From Desulfotomaculum sp. (GTDB taxonomy: Bacteria > Bacillota > Desulfotomaculia > Desulfotomaculales > Desulfohalotomaculaceae): a stretch of DNA of 56,318 bases. Made by a program: the position numbers and the translations under genes. Below the pieces are notes generated by a model. That model ran no database searches. It was not told where the DNA came from and saw nothing but the letters and a program-made list of their open reading frames with translations. Shown piece by piece: positions 10,627 to 23,204 of the stretch. The number at the start of each line of letters is the position of its first letter. Position 1 is the first letter of the stretch. The stretch lies in NCBI GenBank assembly GCA_017656165.1, contig JACDOL010000006.1, forward strand, positions 1-56,318. The letters run 5' to 3'.

Positions 10627-11946
10627 GTGTGGAAGTCGTTAAAATGGCTTTACCCGGGAATGGGCATTAAGCGCTGGCTGGTCCTGGGCCTGGTGGGGGC
10701 AGTACTGGTAGTCCTGGGTATAGAATTTTTTACCCCCGGGTTTGCTTATAATATTTTAAAAGCAGCTGTAATGCTGCAGGGGATGGAACATGGAACTGCC
10801 AATTGGTTAATTGGTGGGGTACTGGTGGCAGCCGGTTTATTAACAGCCGGTTATGCCCTGCGGCGGTTTATAGGATTACTGCTTATGGAGTTAAACCCGG
10901 TTAGCGCCGGCAGTGTGGTGGACATTATTTATAACCGCCGTTACCTGCAGTACGGTCCCAAAATAGTGGTTATTGGCGGTGGGACGGGTTTATCCACTCT
11001 TTTAAAAGGAATTAAGGAGTACACCAGCAATATTACCGCCATTGTCACTGTAACTGATGACGGCGGCAGTTCCGGGCGGCTGCGGGGCGACCTGGGTGTG
11101 CTGCCCCCCGGTGATATACGAAACTGCCTGGTGGCGCTGGCTGATAAAGAAAGTTTGATGGAACAGGTGCTGCAGTACCGATTTACCAGCGGGGAAATGG
11201 CCGGGCACAGCCTGGGCAACCTGTTTTTGGTGGCCCTGTCTGACCTTTCCGGCGGTTTTTATAATGCTGTTCAGGCCCTGTCCAAGGTTTTGGCCATCCG
11301 GGGGAAGGTGCTTCCTTCTACCCTGCAGAATGTGGTAATGGGAGCTGAACTCTCTGACGGCAGGATAGTACACGGAGAGAGTGCCGTTTCCAGCAGTGAT
11401 AAAAAAATAAGGCGGATATTTTTGGAACCCAGCGGCTGTGAACCCCTGCCGGAGGCGTTAAAAGCAATTAAAGAGGCAGACGCCATTGTGCTGGGCCCCG
11501 GCAGTTTATATACCAGTGTTATGCCTCACCTGTTGATAAAAGGTATTCCAGAGGCCATTAAGCAGTCCCGGGCTTTAAAGGTTTATGTTTGTAATGTTAT
11601 GACGCAGCCGGGAGAGACTAAAAACTATACTGCTGCTGACCACCTAAAAGCCATTGAAAAACACGGGGGTAAGCTGGTGGATTACATAGTCGTTAATACG
11701 GGCCAAATACCTGAAAGGCTGATTGAGCGCTACCGCAGCCAGGGAGCTGCACCGGTACAGCCGGATATGAAGAAGCTTAGAAGGATGGGAGTAATACCCG
11801 TTGCTGAAAACCTGGTGCTGGAATCGGATGTGGTACGCCACCATCCCGCGAAACTGGCCCGGGCGATTTTAAAACTGATTTTTACCAGTAAAAGCCCGCT
11901 GGAACGCTGGAGATTCGTAAAGGATTACGTCGGCAGGAATTCATAA
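10627..11946 (+). CDS. yvcK: YvcK/GlmR family protein (CofD-like)
   Basis: Gluconeogenic-growth and cell-wall regulator that binds UDP-sugars in Bacillus. The CofD-like Rossmann core begins with VVIGGGTGLSTLL near residue 116 and continues with TDDGGSSGRLR and GDIRNCL. About 100 N-terminal residues hold two predicted membrane helices, an extension common in Clostridia but absent from B. subtilis YvcK. I start at GTG 10627 because AGGAG (10614-10618) overlaps the earlier in-frame GTG at 10618. It lies in the rapZ-yvcK-whiA order. 439 aa. Confidence 0.93.
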   Translation: MWKSLKWLYPGMGIKRWLVLGLVGAVLVVLGIEFFTPGFAYNILKAAVMLQGMEHGTANWLIGGVLVAAGLLTAGYALRRFIGLLLMELNPVSAGSVVDIIYNRRYLQYGPKIVVIGGGTGLSTLLKGIKEYTSNITAIVTVTDDGGSSGRLRGDLGVLPPGDIRNCLVALADKESLMEQVLQYRFTSGEMAGHSLGNLFLVALSDLSGGFYNAVQALSKVLAIRGKVLPSTLQNVVMGAELSDGRIVHGESAVSSSDKKIRRIFLEPSGCEPLPEALKAIKEADAIVLGPGSLYTSVMPHLLIKGIPEAIKQSRALKVYVCNVMTQPGETKNYTAADHLKAIEKHGGKLVDYIVVNTGQIPERLIERYRSQGAAPVQPDMKKLRRMGVIPVAENLVLESDVVRHHPAKLARAILKLIFTSKSPLERWRFVKDYVGRNS

Positions 11947-11962
11947 TTAATCCTGGAGATAT

Positions 11963-11970
11963 GATATAAT
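11963..11970 (+). promoter_or_regulatory. Possible extended -10 promoter for whiA
   Basis: TGATATAAT is an extended -10 element (TG-N-TATAAT) 31 nt before whiA; no good -35 is seen. It would allow whiA to be transcribed separately from rapZ-yvcK. Confidence 0.4.
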
Positions 11971-12000
11971 TTTCCTTGGCAGGAAAGTGGGGTCGATGCC

Positions 12001-12966
12001 ATGTCTTTTTCAGTGGTTACCAAGGATGAGCTGGCCAGGGTTGTAGGGCCCCGGCAGTGCTGCCAGTTTGCAGAGTTGGCAGCTTTAATAAAAATGGACG
12101 GCAGTATACAGATTTCCGGCCGGAAGCTTGCCATATCGGTTGATACCGGGAATGCAGCAGTGGCCCGTAAGGTGCTGAAGATGTTTAAAAAACTGTTTGG
12201 CCTGCATTCGCAAGTAACGGTACAGCGCAAGGTAAGGTTAAAGAAAAATAATATTTACCAGGTGCGCATTCCGCCCCAGCCGGGAGTGGAAAGGGCCCTG
12301 GTTAAACTGGGGATGTGGGATGAAAAAAATAAACTTCCCACCACCAGGATAAAACCCGGCCTGCTGACCAAAGAGTGCTGCCGCCGTGCTTACCTGCGCG
12401 GGGCATTCCTGGGTGGGGGTTCAGTGAGCAACCCTGAAGGGGCATACCATTTAGAAATAATAACCACTGACGACAGCCATGCCCAAGAGATCAGCCGGAT
12501 AATGAAAAAAATGGGGCTTGATGCCAAAGTAAGTACCAGGAAAAACTGGTATGTTATTTATCTAAAAGAAAGTGATCAAATTGTCAAGTGCTTAAGCTTA
12601 ATGGGAGCTCACACAGCGCTTTTAAATTATGAAAACGTGCGGATATATAAAGGAATGCGCAACAATGTAAACAGGTTGGTAAACTGTGAAACGGCCAACC
12701 TCAATAAAACCATAAATGCTGCCGTGAGGCACCAGGAAAATATCAAACTTATTGCCGGAACCATCGGCCTGGACAAACTGCCCCCGGCCTTGAGAGAAAC
12801 AGCGGAGTTGAGAATGGCTCACCCGGATATCAGCTTAAAAGAGCTTGGAGAGTTAATGCAGCCCCCGGTGGGTAAATCGGGTATAAACCACCGCATGCGC
12901 AAGTTGGATAAGATAGCTGATCAGCTGCGTAAGAAGGGTTTGGGTAAAAATGCCGGGAGATCTTGA
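12001..12966 (+). CDS. whiA: DNA-binding protein WhiA
   Basis: Conserved Gram-positive DNA-binding protein tied to cell division, chromosome segregation and, in actinomycetes, sporulation. The N-terminal two-thirds are a degenerate LAGLIDADG homing-endonuclease-like fold ([13 protein letters not shown] is visible near residue 130), and the C-terminal ~90 residues are a helix-turn-helix ([13 protein letters not shown] and [11 protein letters not shown]). 321 aa, standard length. Its 3' end overlaps the following metallo-beta-lactamase gene by 17 nt. Confidence 0.95.
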   Translation: MSFSVVTKDELARVVGPRQCCQFAELAALIKMDGSIQISGRKLAISVDTGNAAVARKVLKMFKKLFGLHSQVTVQRKVRLKKNNIYQVRIPPQPGVERALVKLGMWDEKNKLPTTRIKPGLLTKECCRRAYLRGAFLGGGSVSNPEGAYHLEIITTDDSHAQEISRIMKKMGLDAKVSTRKNWYVIYLKESDQIVKCLSLMGAHTALLNYENVRIYKGMRNNVNRLVNCETANLNKTINAAVRHQENIKLIAGTIGLDKLPPALRETAELRMAHPDISLKELGELMQPPVGKSGINHRMRKLDKIADQLRKKGLGKNAGRS

Positions 12967-13945
12967 TCAACAATTGAGGGAAAGAACTAACCGGGCCATT
13001 ATAAATTCATTCTGGCGGTACAGGAAAAGGGAAGAACCCGAGATCCCTGAAGGATACCGCATAATGTTTCTGGGAACAGGAGGAAACCCTGAGGCTACAT
13101 TTACCCAGCAGCCCCGGACCGCCGGTTTTATTCTCGATGCGGCGGGAGTAAGGCTGTATGTTGATCCTGGACCCGGGGCTGTTGTACGCGCCCGCCAGAT
13201 GAATATCGATTTGGGATCGCTGGACGCTGTATATATATCCCACGGCCACCTGGATCACTACGGTGGGGTAGAAGGGGTGGTGGAGGCCATGTGCTGGGCA
13301 ATGTATGCCCGGCGCGGTTACCTGCTGGCTCCACCCAATGTGCTGGAAACAGAAAGGCTGGTCAGCTACTACCACCAGGGGGCCAGTTCATACGGCAGCT
13401 ACAAGGGAGGCCCTGAAGTTATACCGCTTAAGAAAGATAAGCCGGTAAAAATTAAAGATGCTGTATTGACACCTGCTGCTGTTTATCACAGCAATATGAA
13501 TTTTGGATTTGTGCTGAAAACCAAAAAGCTAACCATCGGCTACACCAGCGATACCAATTACATATGCAGGTACTCTACTCCCAGCGGTGTCAAAGAAGTG
13601 GGGCCCACCGGTCCCATAATGGATATAACGGGAATTACGGAATACCGGCGCGATTTAAAAGAAATATTTTCGGCAGTTGATGTTTTAGTGGCCAACGTTA
13701 CTTCCCATAATGCTTGGGCTCACCGCCACCTCACCACCATTGGACTGGCTCATCTGCTGAAGAATTCAAAGGTTAAGCTGTGTTTTCTAACCCATTTTAA
13801 TCACAGCTGTGTAACACCGGCAGACCTGCGTCCTTTAATGGCCAGGTATGTACAGGAGGCCACCGGTGTAAAAACGGTGGCTGCTTATGACGGGGCAGTT
13901 CACGATGTGGAGAGCTTGATGGAGGGCCTGGGGGCTAAAACATGA
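12950..13945 (+). CDS. Metallo-beta-lactamase fold hydrolase
   Basis: Zinc-dependent hydrolase of the metallo-beta-lactamase fold. FLGTGG (about residue 43) opens the fold; the metal motif SHGHLDH lies near 97-103; later ligand regions include YHSN and THFNHS. These residues support a dinuclear site. The first ~30 residues are a charged extension. The ATG lies within whiA, in another frame, which suggests translational coupling. Phosphodiesterase or RNase Z-like members look similar, so the substrate stays open. The next gene overlaps its end by 4 nt (ATGA). Confidence 0.82.
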   Translation: MPGDLDQQLRERTNRAIINSFWRYRKREEPEIPEGYRIMFLGTGGNPEATFTQQPRTAGFILDAAGVRLYVDPGPGAVVRARQMNIDLGSLDAVYISHGHLDHYGGVEGVVEAMCWAMYARRGYLLAPPNVLETERLVSYYHQGASSYGSYKGGPEVIPLKKDKPVKIKDAVLTPAAVYHSNMNFGFVLKTKKLTIGYTSDTNYICRYSTPSGVKEVGPTGPIMDITGITEYRRDLKEIFSAVDVLVANVTSHNAWAHRHLTTIGLAHLLKNSKVKLCFLTHFNHSCVTPADLRPLMARYVQEATGVKTVAAYDGAVHDVESLMEGLGAKT

Positions 13946-14430
13946 GAAATGTTAAAAGGAATAAAGTAACAAATGGGAAAAACTCCATGCAGAGCATGGG
14001 CCAGGTATGCAGCCTGCCAAGGGCGGCATATAATTTTATAATTATAACTTTATGCCGGTATATACCCTTTTTAGGAGTGAAAAACTTCATGTACCGGCAT
14101 TTGCTGGGAATAAAAATAGCGAAAAATGTATCGGTGGGCTTAATGGCCATGTTTGACATTTTTCTTCCCCACTTGATTTCAATTGGGGAAAACAGTGTTA
14201 TCGGTTACAACGCAACCATTCTCACCCACGAGTTTTTAGTCAATGAATACCGCACCGGGGAAGTGAACATTGGCAGGGAAGTAATGATCGGGGCCAATAC
14301 AACCATTCTTCCCGGCGTAACCATAGGAGACGGCAGTATGGTGGCGGCGGGATCAGTAGTAACCGGTGATGTTCCCCCGGGAGTTGTGGTGGGTGGCGTG
14401 CCGGCCCGGGTTATTAAGACAGCAGGATAA
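13942..14430 (+). CDS. Left-handed beta-helix (hexapeptide repeat) acyltransferase
   Basis: Probable O-acetyltransferase of the CysE/LacA/NodL superfamily. Hexapeptide repeats run from about residue 70 to the end ([42 protein letters not shown]), closing with the typical [11 protein letters not shown]. The N-terminal 60 residues contain a hydrophobic helix ([13 protein letters not shown]) suggesting membrane contact. 162 aa. Its ATG overlaps the stop of the upstream hydrolase, so it belongs to the same operon. The acceptor is unknown. Confidence 0.83.
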   Translation: MRNVKRNKVTNGKNSMQSMGQVCSLPRAAYNFIIITLCRYIPFLGVKNFMYRHLLGIKIAKNVSVGLMAMFDIFLPHLISIGENSVIGYNATILTHEFLVNEYRTGEVNIGREVMIGANTTILPGVTIGDGSMVAAGSVVTGDVPPGVVVGGVPARVIKTAG

Positions 14431-14440
14431 GGGTGTTGAT

Positions 14441-15022
14441 ATGCTGCTTTCGCTGTTGAAAAGAACGTGGAGAAATCCCTGGGAGCCTGGTTTTTTACTG
14501 CTCCTGTTAATAATAAACATAATAGGTTCCATATACGGGTACTGGTGGTACCACCACCAGCTTTCAGCCACCCCGGTATATTTTTGGCCGGTGGTGCCTG
14601 ACAGTCCTTTTTCCACCACCCTTTTTGCCTTAATGCTTTTGACCGCTGCTGCCGGCTGGCGCTTTACAGTGCTGCAGGCAGTGGCTGTTACGGCATGTAT
14701 TAAATACGGGGTGTGGGCAGCTGCTCTAATCAGCCATTTTTGGCTTATTTACGGCGACATAAGCTGGACAGAGATAATGCTTTGGATTTCACACCTGGGG
14801 ATGGTGGTTCAAGCAGTGTGGTTTTGGCCCAGGGCTGGGATTAAGCTCCTGGCAGCTTTAACTGCATCATTTTGGTTATTTCTTAACGATATTATGGATT
14901 ACTTATTTAACCTGCATCCCTATTTATTTGCACCGGACCAGCTGAGCTTTGCTGCTGTATCTGCTGTACTCTTATCCCTGCTGCTGACAGCTGGTCTTTT
15001 TTTCATTATCAGAAAAGTATAA
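14441..15022 (+). CDS. DUF1405 integral membrane protein (YpjA-like)
   Basis: Predicted six-helix membrane protein of the DUF1405/YpjA family, function unknown. The characteristic N-terminal region NIIGSIYGYWWYHHQLSATP and the motif PVVPDSPFSTTLF are visible. I start at ATG 14441 (193 aa), which follows AAGGGTG; an in-frame ATG further upstream would lie inside the acyltransferase gene. It begins 10 nt after that gene, so it is likely in the same transcript. Confidence 0.78.
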   Translation: MLLSLLKRTWRNPWEPGFLLLLLIINIIGSIYGYWWYHHQLSATPVYFWPVVPDSPFSTTLFALMLLTAAAGWRFTVLQAVAVTACIKYGVWAAALISHFWLIYGDISWTEIMLWISHLGMVVQAVWFWPRAGIKLLAALTASFWLFLNDIMDYLFNLHPYLFAPDQLSFAAVSAVLLSLLLTAGLFFIIRKV

Positions 15023-15052
15023 GTCCATAATCATAAGTAATAACGAAGCTGG

Positions 15053-15084
15053 GGACTTGGCAGTGAGAGGGCCGAAGTTTTTTG
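15053..15084. repeat. Partial copy of the dispersed intergenic repeat
   Basis: ACTTGGCAGTGAGAGGGCCGAAG followed by a T-rich stretch resembles the 3' module of the element at 51214-51304 (CTTGGCGGTGATAAGACCGAAG plus T-run). It lies 80 nt before rpoN. Confidence 0.4.
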
Positions 15085-15164
15085 TTCCGTTGGATTGGAG
15101 ATAGAAATTTTCCTGTCAGTGCATTGTTATTGCAGTGCTGGATAAACTAAGGGAGTGAACGGGG

Positions 15165-16577
15165 TTGCGTTTGGATTTCGGACTTCATTTAGAACAAAGC
15201 CAAAAATTAATAATGACCCCCGAACTGCGCCAGGCCATTAAAATTCTGCAGATGTCTTCATTGGAGCTGTCCCAGTTTGTTGACCAGCAGGTACAGGAAA
15301 ACCCTTTACTTGAATTTGATGAGGGGGGTGAAAGGGGGGGCTTGACAGAGGTAGAAACCGGGGAAAACCGGGAAAAGAGCAGTGAAGAGTACGATGTTGA
15401 CTGGCAGGAGTACTTTCATGACAGCAGCGATCTCGGTTACCCGGTTGGGCAGAGAGAAGAGATAAACCAGGAAAACAGTTTTGAGAACTTCACAACCAAA
15501 GCGCCTACCTTGTTTGAGCACCTTACTTTTCAACTGGCCATTTCCAACTGTCCAACTGAACTGGTGGATATTGTACAGTATTTAATTGGTAATTTGGACG
15601 CCAGCGGTTACTTGAAAATAACAGTAGGGGAAGCGGCTGAAGAATTAGAGCAGTCCCCCGAAAAGGTGGCCCAGGCATTGGAGGTGCTGCAGTCTATGGA
15701 GCCTGCCGGGGTGGGTGCCCGGGACCTAAAAGAGTGTCTAATGCTGCAGGTAAAACACCTGGGTTTGCGGAATAAAATCCTGGAGGAATTAATTAACAAC
15801 TACCTGCCGGATTTGGCAAAAGGCAGAATAGATAAAATAGCTGCTGAACTGCAGGTTAATATAAAAGAAGTTCAACAGGCAGCAGACCAGTTGAAGTTTT
15901 TGGACCCCAAGCCGGGACGGAATTTTTCTAACTATGGTGAAACCAGGTTTATTGTACCTGACGTCGTGGTAGAGAAAATTGAGAATGAATACATAATTTT
16001 AGTAAATGATATTACTGCGCCGAGAATTAAAGTAAATAATTTTTACCGCCAGGCTGTCCAAAAAAATAATCAAAATATTGATAGGGATACCCGGAAGTAT
16101 GTGGAGGCGAAACTAAATTCTGCTTTGTGGTTGATCCGCAGCATTGAGCAGAGGCGGCTGACACTGTACAGGGTAGCTAAAGAACTGGTGGAACAGCAGA
16201 GAAATTTTTTGGATCACGGCATCAAGTACTTAAAGCCGCTGGGGTTGAAAGAAGTGGCAGGCCGGCTGGGACTGCATGAGTCCACAGTGAGCAGGGCCAC
16301 AGCTAACAAATACATGCAGACTCCCCGGGGTGTATTTGAAATGAAATATTTCTTTTCCACCGGTATTAAGAGTAAAGAAGGTTCACAGGTTTCTACAAAA
16401 AGCATTAAAAAAATGCTGCAGGAGATAATTGCCCAGGAAGATCCCCAAAGACCATACAGCGACCAGAAAATTGCCGATTTGCTGGAAAAACAGGGTGTTA
16501 AAATTTCCCGCCGCACGGTGACCAAGTACAGGGACGAACTGCAAATACCATCTGCTTCAAAAAGAAAAAGGTATTAA
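15165..16577 (+). CDS. rpoN: RNA polymerase sigma-54 factor
   Basis: Alternative sigma factor that needs AAA+ activators and reads -24/-12 promoters. Region I has the Gln/Leu-rich activator-contact helix (LIMTPELRQAIKILQ at about residue 17). The acidic region II is about 50-115. The core-binding domain and helix-turn-helix follow (ESTVSRATANKYMQ near 370). The C-terminal RpoN box SRRTVTKYRDE (about 448) is intact. 470 aa; TTG start after GGGAGTGAACGGGG. Its activator partner and one target promoter lie at 30-32 kb in this window. It immediately precedes gap, where many Firmicutes carry cggR. Confidence 0.97.
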   Translation: MRLDFGLHLEQSQKLIMTPELRQAIKILQMSSLELSQFVDQQVQENPLLEFDEGGERGGLTEVETGENREKSSEEYDVDWQEYFHDSSDLGYPVGQREEINQENSFENFTTKAPTLFEHLTFQLAISNCPTELVDIVQYLIGNLDASGYLKITVGEAAEELEQSPEKVAQALEVLQSMEPAGVGARDLKECLMLQVKHLGLRNKILEELINNYLPDLAKGRIDKIAAELQVNIKEVQQAADQLKFLDPKPGRNFSNYGETRFIVPDVVVEKIENEYIILVNDITAPRIKVNNFYRQAVQKNNQNIDRDTRKYVEAKLNSALWLIRSIEQRRLTLYRVAKELVEQQRNFLDHGIKYLKPLGLKEVAGRLGLHESTVSRATANKYMQTPRGVFEMKYFFSTGIKSKEGSQVSTKSIKKMLQEIIAQEDPQRPYSDQKIADLLEKQGVKISRRTVTKYRDELQIPSASKRKRY

Positions 16578-16672
16578 AAAGTTTAATTTTTATACAACAA
16601 AAAAGGAATTATGCGATAGTATACAGTATTATATATATAAATAGTATGACATAAAAAGGTATTATTATCTAA

Positions 16673-17767
<1,095 letters not shown>

Positions 17768-17800
17768 CTTCAAGAAAAAATCTGAGCATTAATAAATTAA

Positions 17801-17837
17801 GCCCCTGCAAAATGTGTTCGAGCTGTTTTGTAGGGGC
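17801..17837 (+). promoter_or_regulatory. Intercistronic hairpin between gap and pgk
   Basis: GCCCCTGCAAAA pairs with TTTTGTAGGGGC (12 bp, one G-U) around a 13-nt loop. No T-run follows, so it is more likely an mRNA processing or stabilising hairpin for gap than a terminator (inference). Confidence 0.55.
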
Positions 17838-17872
17838 ACCGTTTATATTTTGTCATTCGGAAGGTGATTTTG

Positions 17873-19054
17873 TTGCCTAAAAAAACAGTTAAAGATGTTG
17901 ATGTTAAAGGGAAACGTGTGCTGGTAAGGGTAGATTTTAACGTGCCTTTAAAGGACGGTGAAGTGGCTGACGATACACGCATTATTGCGGCTCTGCCCAC
18001 CATAAAGTATCTTATGCGGCAGGGGGCCAGGGTAATTTTAGCCTCACACCTCGGCCGGCCCAAGGGGCAGGTAAAAGAAGAGTTTAGGCTCGACCCGGTG
18101 GCCCAGCGGCTGTCTGACCTGCTGGAAAAAGAGGTTACAAAAGTGGATGACTGTATAGGAGAAGAGCCTAAAAAGGCAATTTCTCAAATGCAGGAAGGGG
18201 ACGTACTGCTCCTGGAAAATGTACGGTTTTATGCCGGGGAAAAAGAGAATGATCCCCAGTTTGCCAAGGAACTGGCAGAATTGGCTGATTTATATGTTAA
18301 TGATGCTTTTGGTACTGCCCACCGGGCCCATGCCTCAACTGCCGGGGTAGCGGAGTACCTGCCGGCAGTGGCGGGTTTTTTAATGCAGAAGGAACTGGAA
18401 ATGCTGGGGCAGGTCCTGGAAAGTCCCCAGAAACCTTTTGTGGCCATCATTGGTGGGGCCAAGGTTTCAGACAAAATCGGTGTAATAGAAAACCTGCTGG
18501 ACAGAGTTGATACTCTAATAATCGGCGGAGGCATGGCAAATACCTTCTTAAAAGCTAAGGGAATGGATGTGGGGCGGTCACTGGTGGAAGAAGATAAGAT
18601 AGGCCTGGCCCAGGAACTCATGCAGAAAGCCGCTGAAAACAAGGTACAGCTGACTCTGCCAATGGATGCAGTGGTGGCGGACTCTATAGAATCACCTACC
18701 AATATTAAAACGGTGCCTGTTAATGGGGTGCCGGCGGGGTACATGATTCTTGATATCGGGCCCCAGACTGCCAAGCAGTTTGCTGATTTGGTTAAGAAAG
18801 CGGGTACTGTGGTCTGGAACGGTCCCATGGGTGTCTTTGAACAGGATGCCTTTGCCAAAGGTACCGAGCAGGTGGCCAGGGCACTGGCCAACTCTGATGC
18901 CGTCAGTGTAGTAGGCGGCGGGGATTCGGCAGCAGCAGTAAAGAAAACCGGTGTAACTGAACGCATTACCCACATATCTACCGGTGGAGGTGCTTCTCTT
19001 AAGTTCCTGGAAGGGAAAGAACTGCCCGGTATCACAGCTCTGGAGGATGCATAA
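17873..19054 (+). CDS. pgk: Phosphoglycerate kinase
   Basis: Transfers phosphate from 1,3-bisphosphoglycerate to ADP. Visible are [11 protein letters not shown] with substrate residues, SHLGRPKG, the hinge-region [11 protein letters not shown] and the C-terminal nucleotide motif [13 protein letters not shown]. 393 aa, the standard monomer length. An in-frame GTG at 17864 lies within the ribosome site GGAAGGTGAT; TTG at 17873 is correctly spaced and gives the typical [19 protein letters not shown]-terminus. Second gene of the glycolytic operon; a GGGCTC hairpin follows. Confidence 0.97.
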   Translation: MPKKTVKDVDVKGKRVLVRVDFNVPLKDGEVADDTRIIAALPTIKYLMRQGARVILASHLGRPKGQVKEEFRLDPVAQRLSDLLEKEVTKVDDCIGEEPKKAISQMQEGDVLLLENVRFYAGEKENDPQFAKELAELADLYVNDAFGTAHRAHASTAGVAEYLPAVAGFLMQKELEMLGQVLESPQKPFVAIIGGAKVSDKIGVIENLLDRVDTLIIGGGMANTFLKAKGMDVGRSLVEEDKIGLAQELMQKAAENKVQLTLPMDAVVADSIESPTNIKTVPVNGVPAGYMILDIGPQTAKQFADLVKKAGTVVWNGPMGVFEQDAFAKGTEQVARALANSDAVSVVGGGDSAAAVKKTGVTERITHISTGGGASLKFLEGKELPGITALEDA

Positions 19055-19057
19055 TCT

Positions 19058-19081
19058 AAGGGCTCAATTTATTGAGCCCTT
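19058..19081 (+). promoter_or_regulatory. Intercistronic hairpin between pgk and tpiA (palindromic repeat family)
   Basis: AAGGGCTCAA-TTTA-TTGAGCCCTT forms a perfect 10-bp stem. A sister hairpin with compensatory changes stands at 25355-25374 behind hppA. There is no T-run, so transcription probably continues into tpiA. Confidence 0.6.
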
Positions 19082-19132
19082 ATAATTCAATGGACTAAAA
19101 CGGCTCTATAAAAAATAAAGAGGGGGGCTATA

Positions 19133-19891
19133 ATGAGAAAACTCATCATTGCGGGTAACTGGAAAATGCACAAGACAGTGCAGGAGGCAGTGGAATTTAC
19201 AAAGGAGCTGGCCTCAAAGGTAACCGGTGCCAGTGTAGAAGTGGTGCTGTGCCCGCCTTTCACTGCCCTGCATGCGGTGGCAGAAGCAGCTGAAGGAACT
19301 AATATTGCTGTGGGTGCACAGGATGTGTACTGGGAGGATAAAGGTGCTTTTACTGGAGAAGTGTCTGCCCCCATGCTGAAAGAAGTGGGCTGCAGGTATG
19401 TAATAATCGGCCATTCGGAACGCCGCCAGTATTTTAATGAAACTGACGAAACGGTGAATAAAAAAGTTAATGCTGTACTCCAGCACGGGATGATTCCCAT
19501 TATCTGTGTAGGGGAAACTCTTGAACAGCGGGAAGCCGGCAAAACTGAACAGGTGGTTCGCACCCAAACTGAAGCAGCATTAAAAGGACTGGATCCCGGC
19601 CTGGTGGGCGGTCTGGTAATAGCTTATGAACCGGTCTGGGCCATTGGAACCGGGAGAACTGCTTCTGCAGAAGATGCCCAGAATGTTATCAGGTATATTC
19701 GCTGTGTTGTAAGAGAAATAGCTGGAGACAGTGCCGATACGGTTAGAATTCAGTACGGGGGCAGCGTAAAACCGGAAAATGCAGCAGAACTGCTGTCACA
19801 GCCCGATATTGACGGGGCACTGGTGGGCGGCGCAAGCTTGCAGCCGGACAGTTTTGCAGGTATTATAAAAGAATCCGGAAAAGTGCAGTGA
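19133..19891 (+). CDS. tpiA: Triose-phosphate isomerase
   Basis: Interconverts dihydroxyacetone phosphate and glyceraldehyde-3-phosphate. The catalytic Lys lies in AGNWKMH, the catalytic His in [11 protein letters not shown], the catalytic Glu in [11 protein letters not shown], and the phosphate-binding [10 protein letters not shown] and GALVGGASL are intact. 252 aa. ATG after AGAGGGGGG. Third gene of the glycolytic operon; gpmI follows after 10 nt. Confidence 0.98.
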   Translation: MRKLIIAGNWKMHKTVQEAVEFTKELASKVTGASVEVVLCPPFTALHAVAEAAEGTNIAVGAQDVYWEDKGAFTGEVSAPMLKEVGCRYVIIGHSERRQYFNETDETVNKKVNAVLQHGMIPIICVGETLEQREAGKTEQVVRTQTEAALKGLDPGLVGGLVIAYEPVWAIGTGRTASAEDAQNVIRYIRCVVREIAGDSADTVRIQYGGSVKPENAAELLSQPDIDGALVGGASLQPDSFAGIIKESGKVQ

Positions 19892-19901
19892 GGAGGACTA
19901 T

Positions 19902-21446
19902 GTGTTGTCACAGGTTAAGCCCTTAACTTTAATTATCCTGGACGGGTGGGGGCACAGTACGAAGCAGGAGGGAAATGCCATAGCCCAGGCCCGTACTCCT
20001 AATTTTGATAAGTATTGGCAGGAATACCCGCATACCATTCTCAGTGCTTCGGGAGAAGATGTGGGCTTACCCGGGGGGCAGATGGGTAATTCAGAAGTCG
20101 GCCACCTCAATATGGGAGCCGGTCGTATTGTGTATCAGGAATTTACCCGGATTTCCAAGGCCATTGAAGAAGGAAGCTTTTTTCAAAATGAAGAACTTCT
20201 AGCAGCTGTACGCTCTGCTAAAAAAAATAATAAAGCGCTGCACCTGATGGGGCTTTTGTCCGATGGTGGGGTGCACAGCCATATTAATCACCTTTTTGCC
20301 CTGCTGGAACTGGCCAGGCGGGAAAAAATGCAGCAGGTATTTATTCACGCGATATTGGATGGTCGGGATGTTCCGCCGGCCAATGCCCCAAAATATATAA
20401 CAGCTCTAGAAAAAAAATGCTCGGAACTGGGATTGGGAAAAATTGTTACTGTCATGGGCCGCTACTACGCCATGGACAGAGACAGGCGCTGGGATAGGAC
20501 TGAAAAAGCCTACCGGGCCATGGTGCTGGGTGAGGGATACAAGACAGCCAGTGCTGAAGAAGCGGTGGAAGAAGCGTATAATCGAAATGAAACCGATGAA
20601 TTTGTAAAACCTACTGTTATTGTTGATGAAAATGAGCAGCCCCTGGCCGCGGTAAACAACGGGGATTCCATCATCTTTTATAATTTTCGCCCCGACCGGG
20701 CAAGGCAGATTACCAGGGCTTTTACTGACGAGAATTTTGAAGGGTTTGAGCGCCCAGATAACTACCCACGGGTGCATTATACCTGCATGACCCAGTACGA
20801 TAAAGAGATAAATGCGCCGGTGGCATTTAACCCCCAGAAACTGGTTAACACCCTGGGCGAGGTGCTCAGTGCAAACAGTATAAAACAGCTGAGGCTTGCG
20901 GAAACAGAAAAATATGCCCATGTGACCTTCTTTTTTAATGGTGGAGTTGAAAAACCTAATCCCGGTGAGGAAAGAATTTTAATTCCTTCCCCCAAGGTGG
21001 CTACATATGATCTAAAGCCCGAAATGAGTGCTTATGAGATTACAGAGAGCTTAATAGAGAACCTGCAGAAGGACCAATTCCAGGTAATTATTATGAATTA
21101 TGCCAATACAGACATGGTTGGCCACACGGGCAGCATGGAAGCAGCTGTTAAAGCTGTTGAAGCAGTGGATGAATGTGTGGGGAAAGCTGTAAAGGCAGTT
21201 TTAGAACGGGATGGGACTGTAATCATAACAGCTGACCACGGGAACGCTGAGCGGATGAAAGATGAGAACGGGGAACCTCTTACTGCCCACACTTCGGAAC
21301 CGGTACCTTTTATTTTAGTGGGGCAGGGGCAGTTAAAAAATGTCAAATTAAGAGAAGGTTCCCTCAGGGATATAGCCCCCACAATTTTAGACCTGTTAAA
21401 CATTCCTAAACCGAGGGAAATGACGGGAAATTCTTTAATAATATAA
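19902..21446 (+). CDS. gpmI: 2,3-bisphosphoglycerate-independent phosphoglycerate mutase
   Basis: Manganese-dependent interconversion of 3- and 2-phosphoglycerate. Alkaline-phosphatase-fold motifs are present: LIILDGWG (metal Asp), [14 protein letters not shown] (phosphorylated Ser near residue 63), [11 protein letters not shown] and ADHGNAERM. 514 aa, standard. After AGGAGGACTAT either GTG 19902 or the next codon TTG 19905 could start; both give the same protein but for one residue. Spore formers often use this pH- and Mn-sensitive enzyme to store phosphoglycerate in spores (established for Bacillus). Confidence 0.97.
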   Translation: MLSQVKPLTLIILDGWGHSTKQEGNAIAQARTPNFDKYWQEYPHTILSASGEDVGLPGGQMGNSEVGHLNMGAGRIVYQEFTRISKAIEEGSFFQNEELLAAVRSAKKNNKALHLMGLLSDGGVHSHINHLFALLELARREKMQQVFIHAILDGRDVPPANAPKYITALEKKCSELGLGKIVTVMGRYYAMDRDRRWDRTEKAYRAMVLGEGYKTASAEEAVEEAYNRNETDEFVKPTVIVDENEQPLAAVNNGDSIIFYNFRPDRARQITRAFTDENFEGFERPDNYPRVHYTCMTQYDKEINAPVAFNPQKLVNTLGEVLSANSIKQLRLAETEKYAHVTFFFNGGVEKPNPGEERILIPSPKVATYDLKPEMSAYEITESLIENLQKDQFQVIIMNYANTDMVGHTGSMEAAVKAVEAVDECVGKAVKAVLERDGTVIITADHGNAERMKDENGEPLTAHTSEPVPFILVGQGQLKNVKLREGSLRDIAPTILDLLNIPKPREMTGNSLII

Positions 21447-21476
21447 AACCATAATGCTATTGTACGAGGAGGCTAA

Positions 21477-22769
<1,293 letters not shown>

Positions 22770-22776
22770 GGAGGGA

Positions 22777-22811
22777 GCAGGGGCTTCCAAAGCCCCTGCC
22801 TTGTTTCGGCT
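22777..22811 (+). terminator. Terminator of the glycolytic operon
   Basis: GCAGGGGCTT-CCA-AAGCCCCTGC, a perfect 10-bp stem with a 3-nt loop followed by a T-rich tail, directly behind eno. Confidence 0.85.
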
Positions 22812-22868
22812 TTTAAAAATTAACTATTTTTGCATAATATTAAAACTAAATAATTAAGAAGAACATGA

Positions 22869-22897
22869 TTGATACAATTTTCACTTTGTGCTATAAT
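22869..22897 (+). promoter_or_regulatory. Sigma-A promoter for secG
   Basis: TTGATA and TATAAT with a 17-nt spacer, 39 nt upstream of the secG start. Near-consensus. Confidence 0.8.
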
Positions 22898-22935
22898 AGC
22901 ACTGGAAAATTATACTTTGCAAGGAGGTGAAATTT

Positions 22936-23160
22936 TTGTTTGAGGGCATAGTGATCGGTCTTCAAATATTAATTGCACTAGGACTTATAGCATCTATCTT
23001 ATTACAGTCCGGTAGGAGTGCTGGATTATCTGGTGCAATAGCCGGAGGCGCGGAGACCTTGTTTGGAAAAAAGAAAGGCATGGACGAAATGCTGGGCAGG
23101 GTCACTGTTGCCCTTAGTATCCTGTTTGCAGTACTGTCTTTAGCTTTAGTTGCCATGTAG
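22936..23160 (+). CDS. secG: Preprotein translocase subunit SecG
   Basis: Small auxiliary subunit of the SecYEG channel. Two membrane helices (about residues 5-27 and 52-72) flank the conserved ILLQSGRSAGLSGAIAGGAE and FGKKKG loop. I start at TTG 22936, 5 nt after the near-perfect ribosome site AAGGAGGTGA; an in-frame GTG at 22927 lies inside that site. 74 aa. In many Firmicutes secG is followed by rnr and smpB; here hppA and an HD gene stand in between and rnr is missing. Confidence 0.92.
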   Translation: MFEGIVIGLQILIALGLIASILLQSGRSAGLSGAIAGGAETLFGKKKGMDEMLGRVTVALSILFAVLSLALVAM

Positions 23161-23204
23161 TATATGTATTAAAAAAACTGTAGAATAAGGAGGGTAATGT
23201 TTAA

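Noticed and set aside
18229-19035. Long antisense open frame (268 aa) opposite pgk
   Set aside because: It mirrors the codon pattern of pgk, has no ribosome site, and its product is Ser/Pro/Thr-rich and family-less, as expected of a shadow frame.
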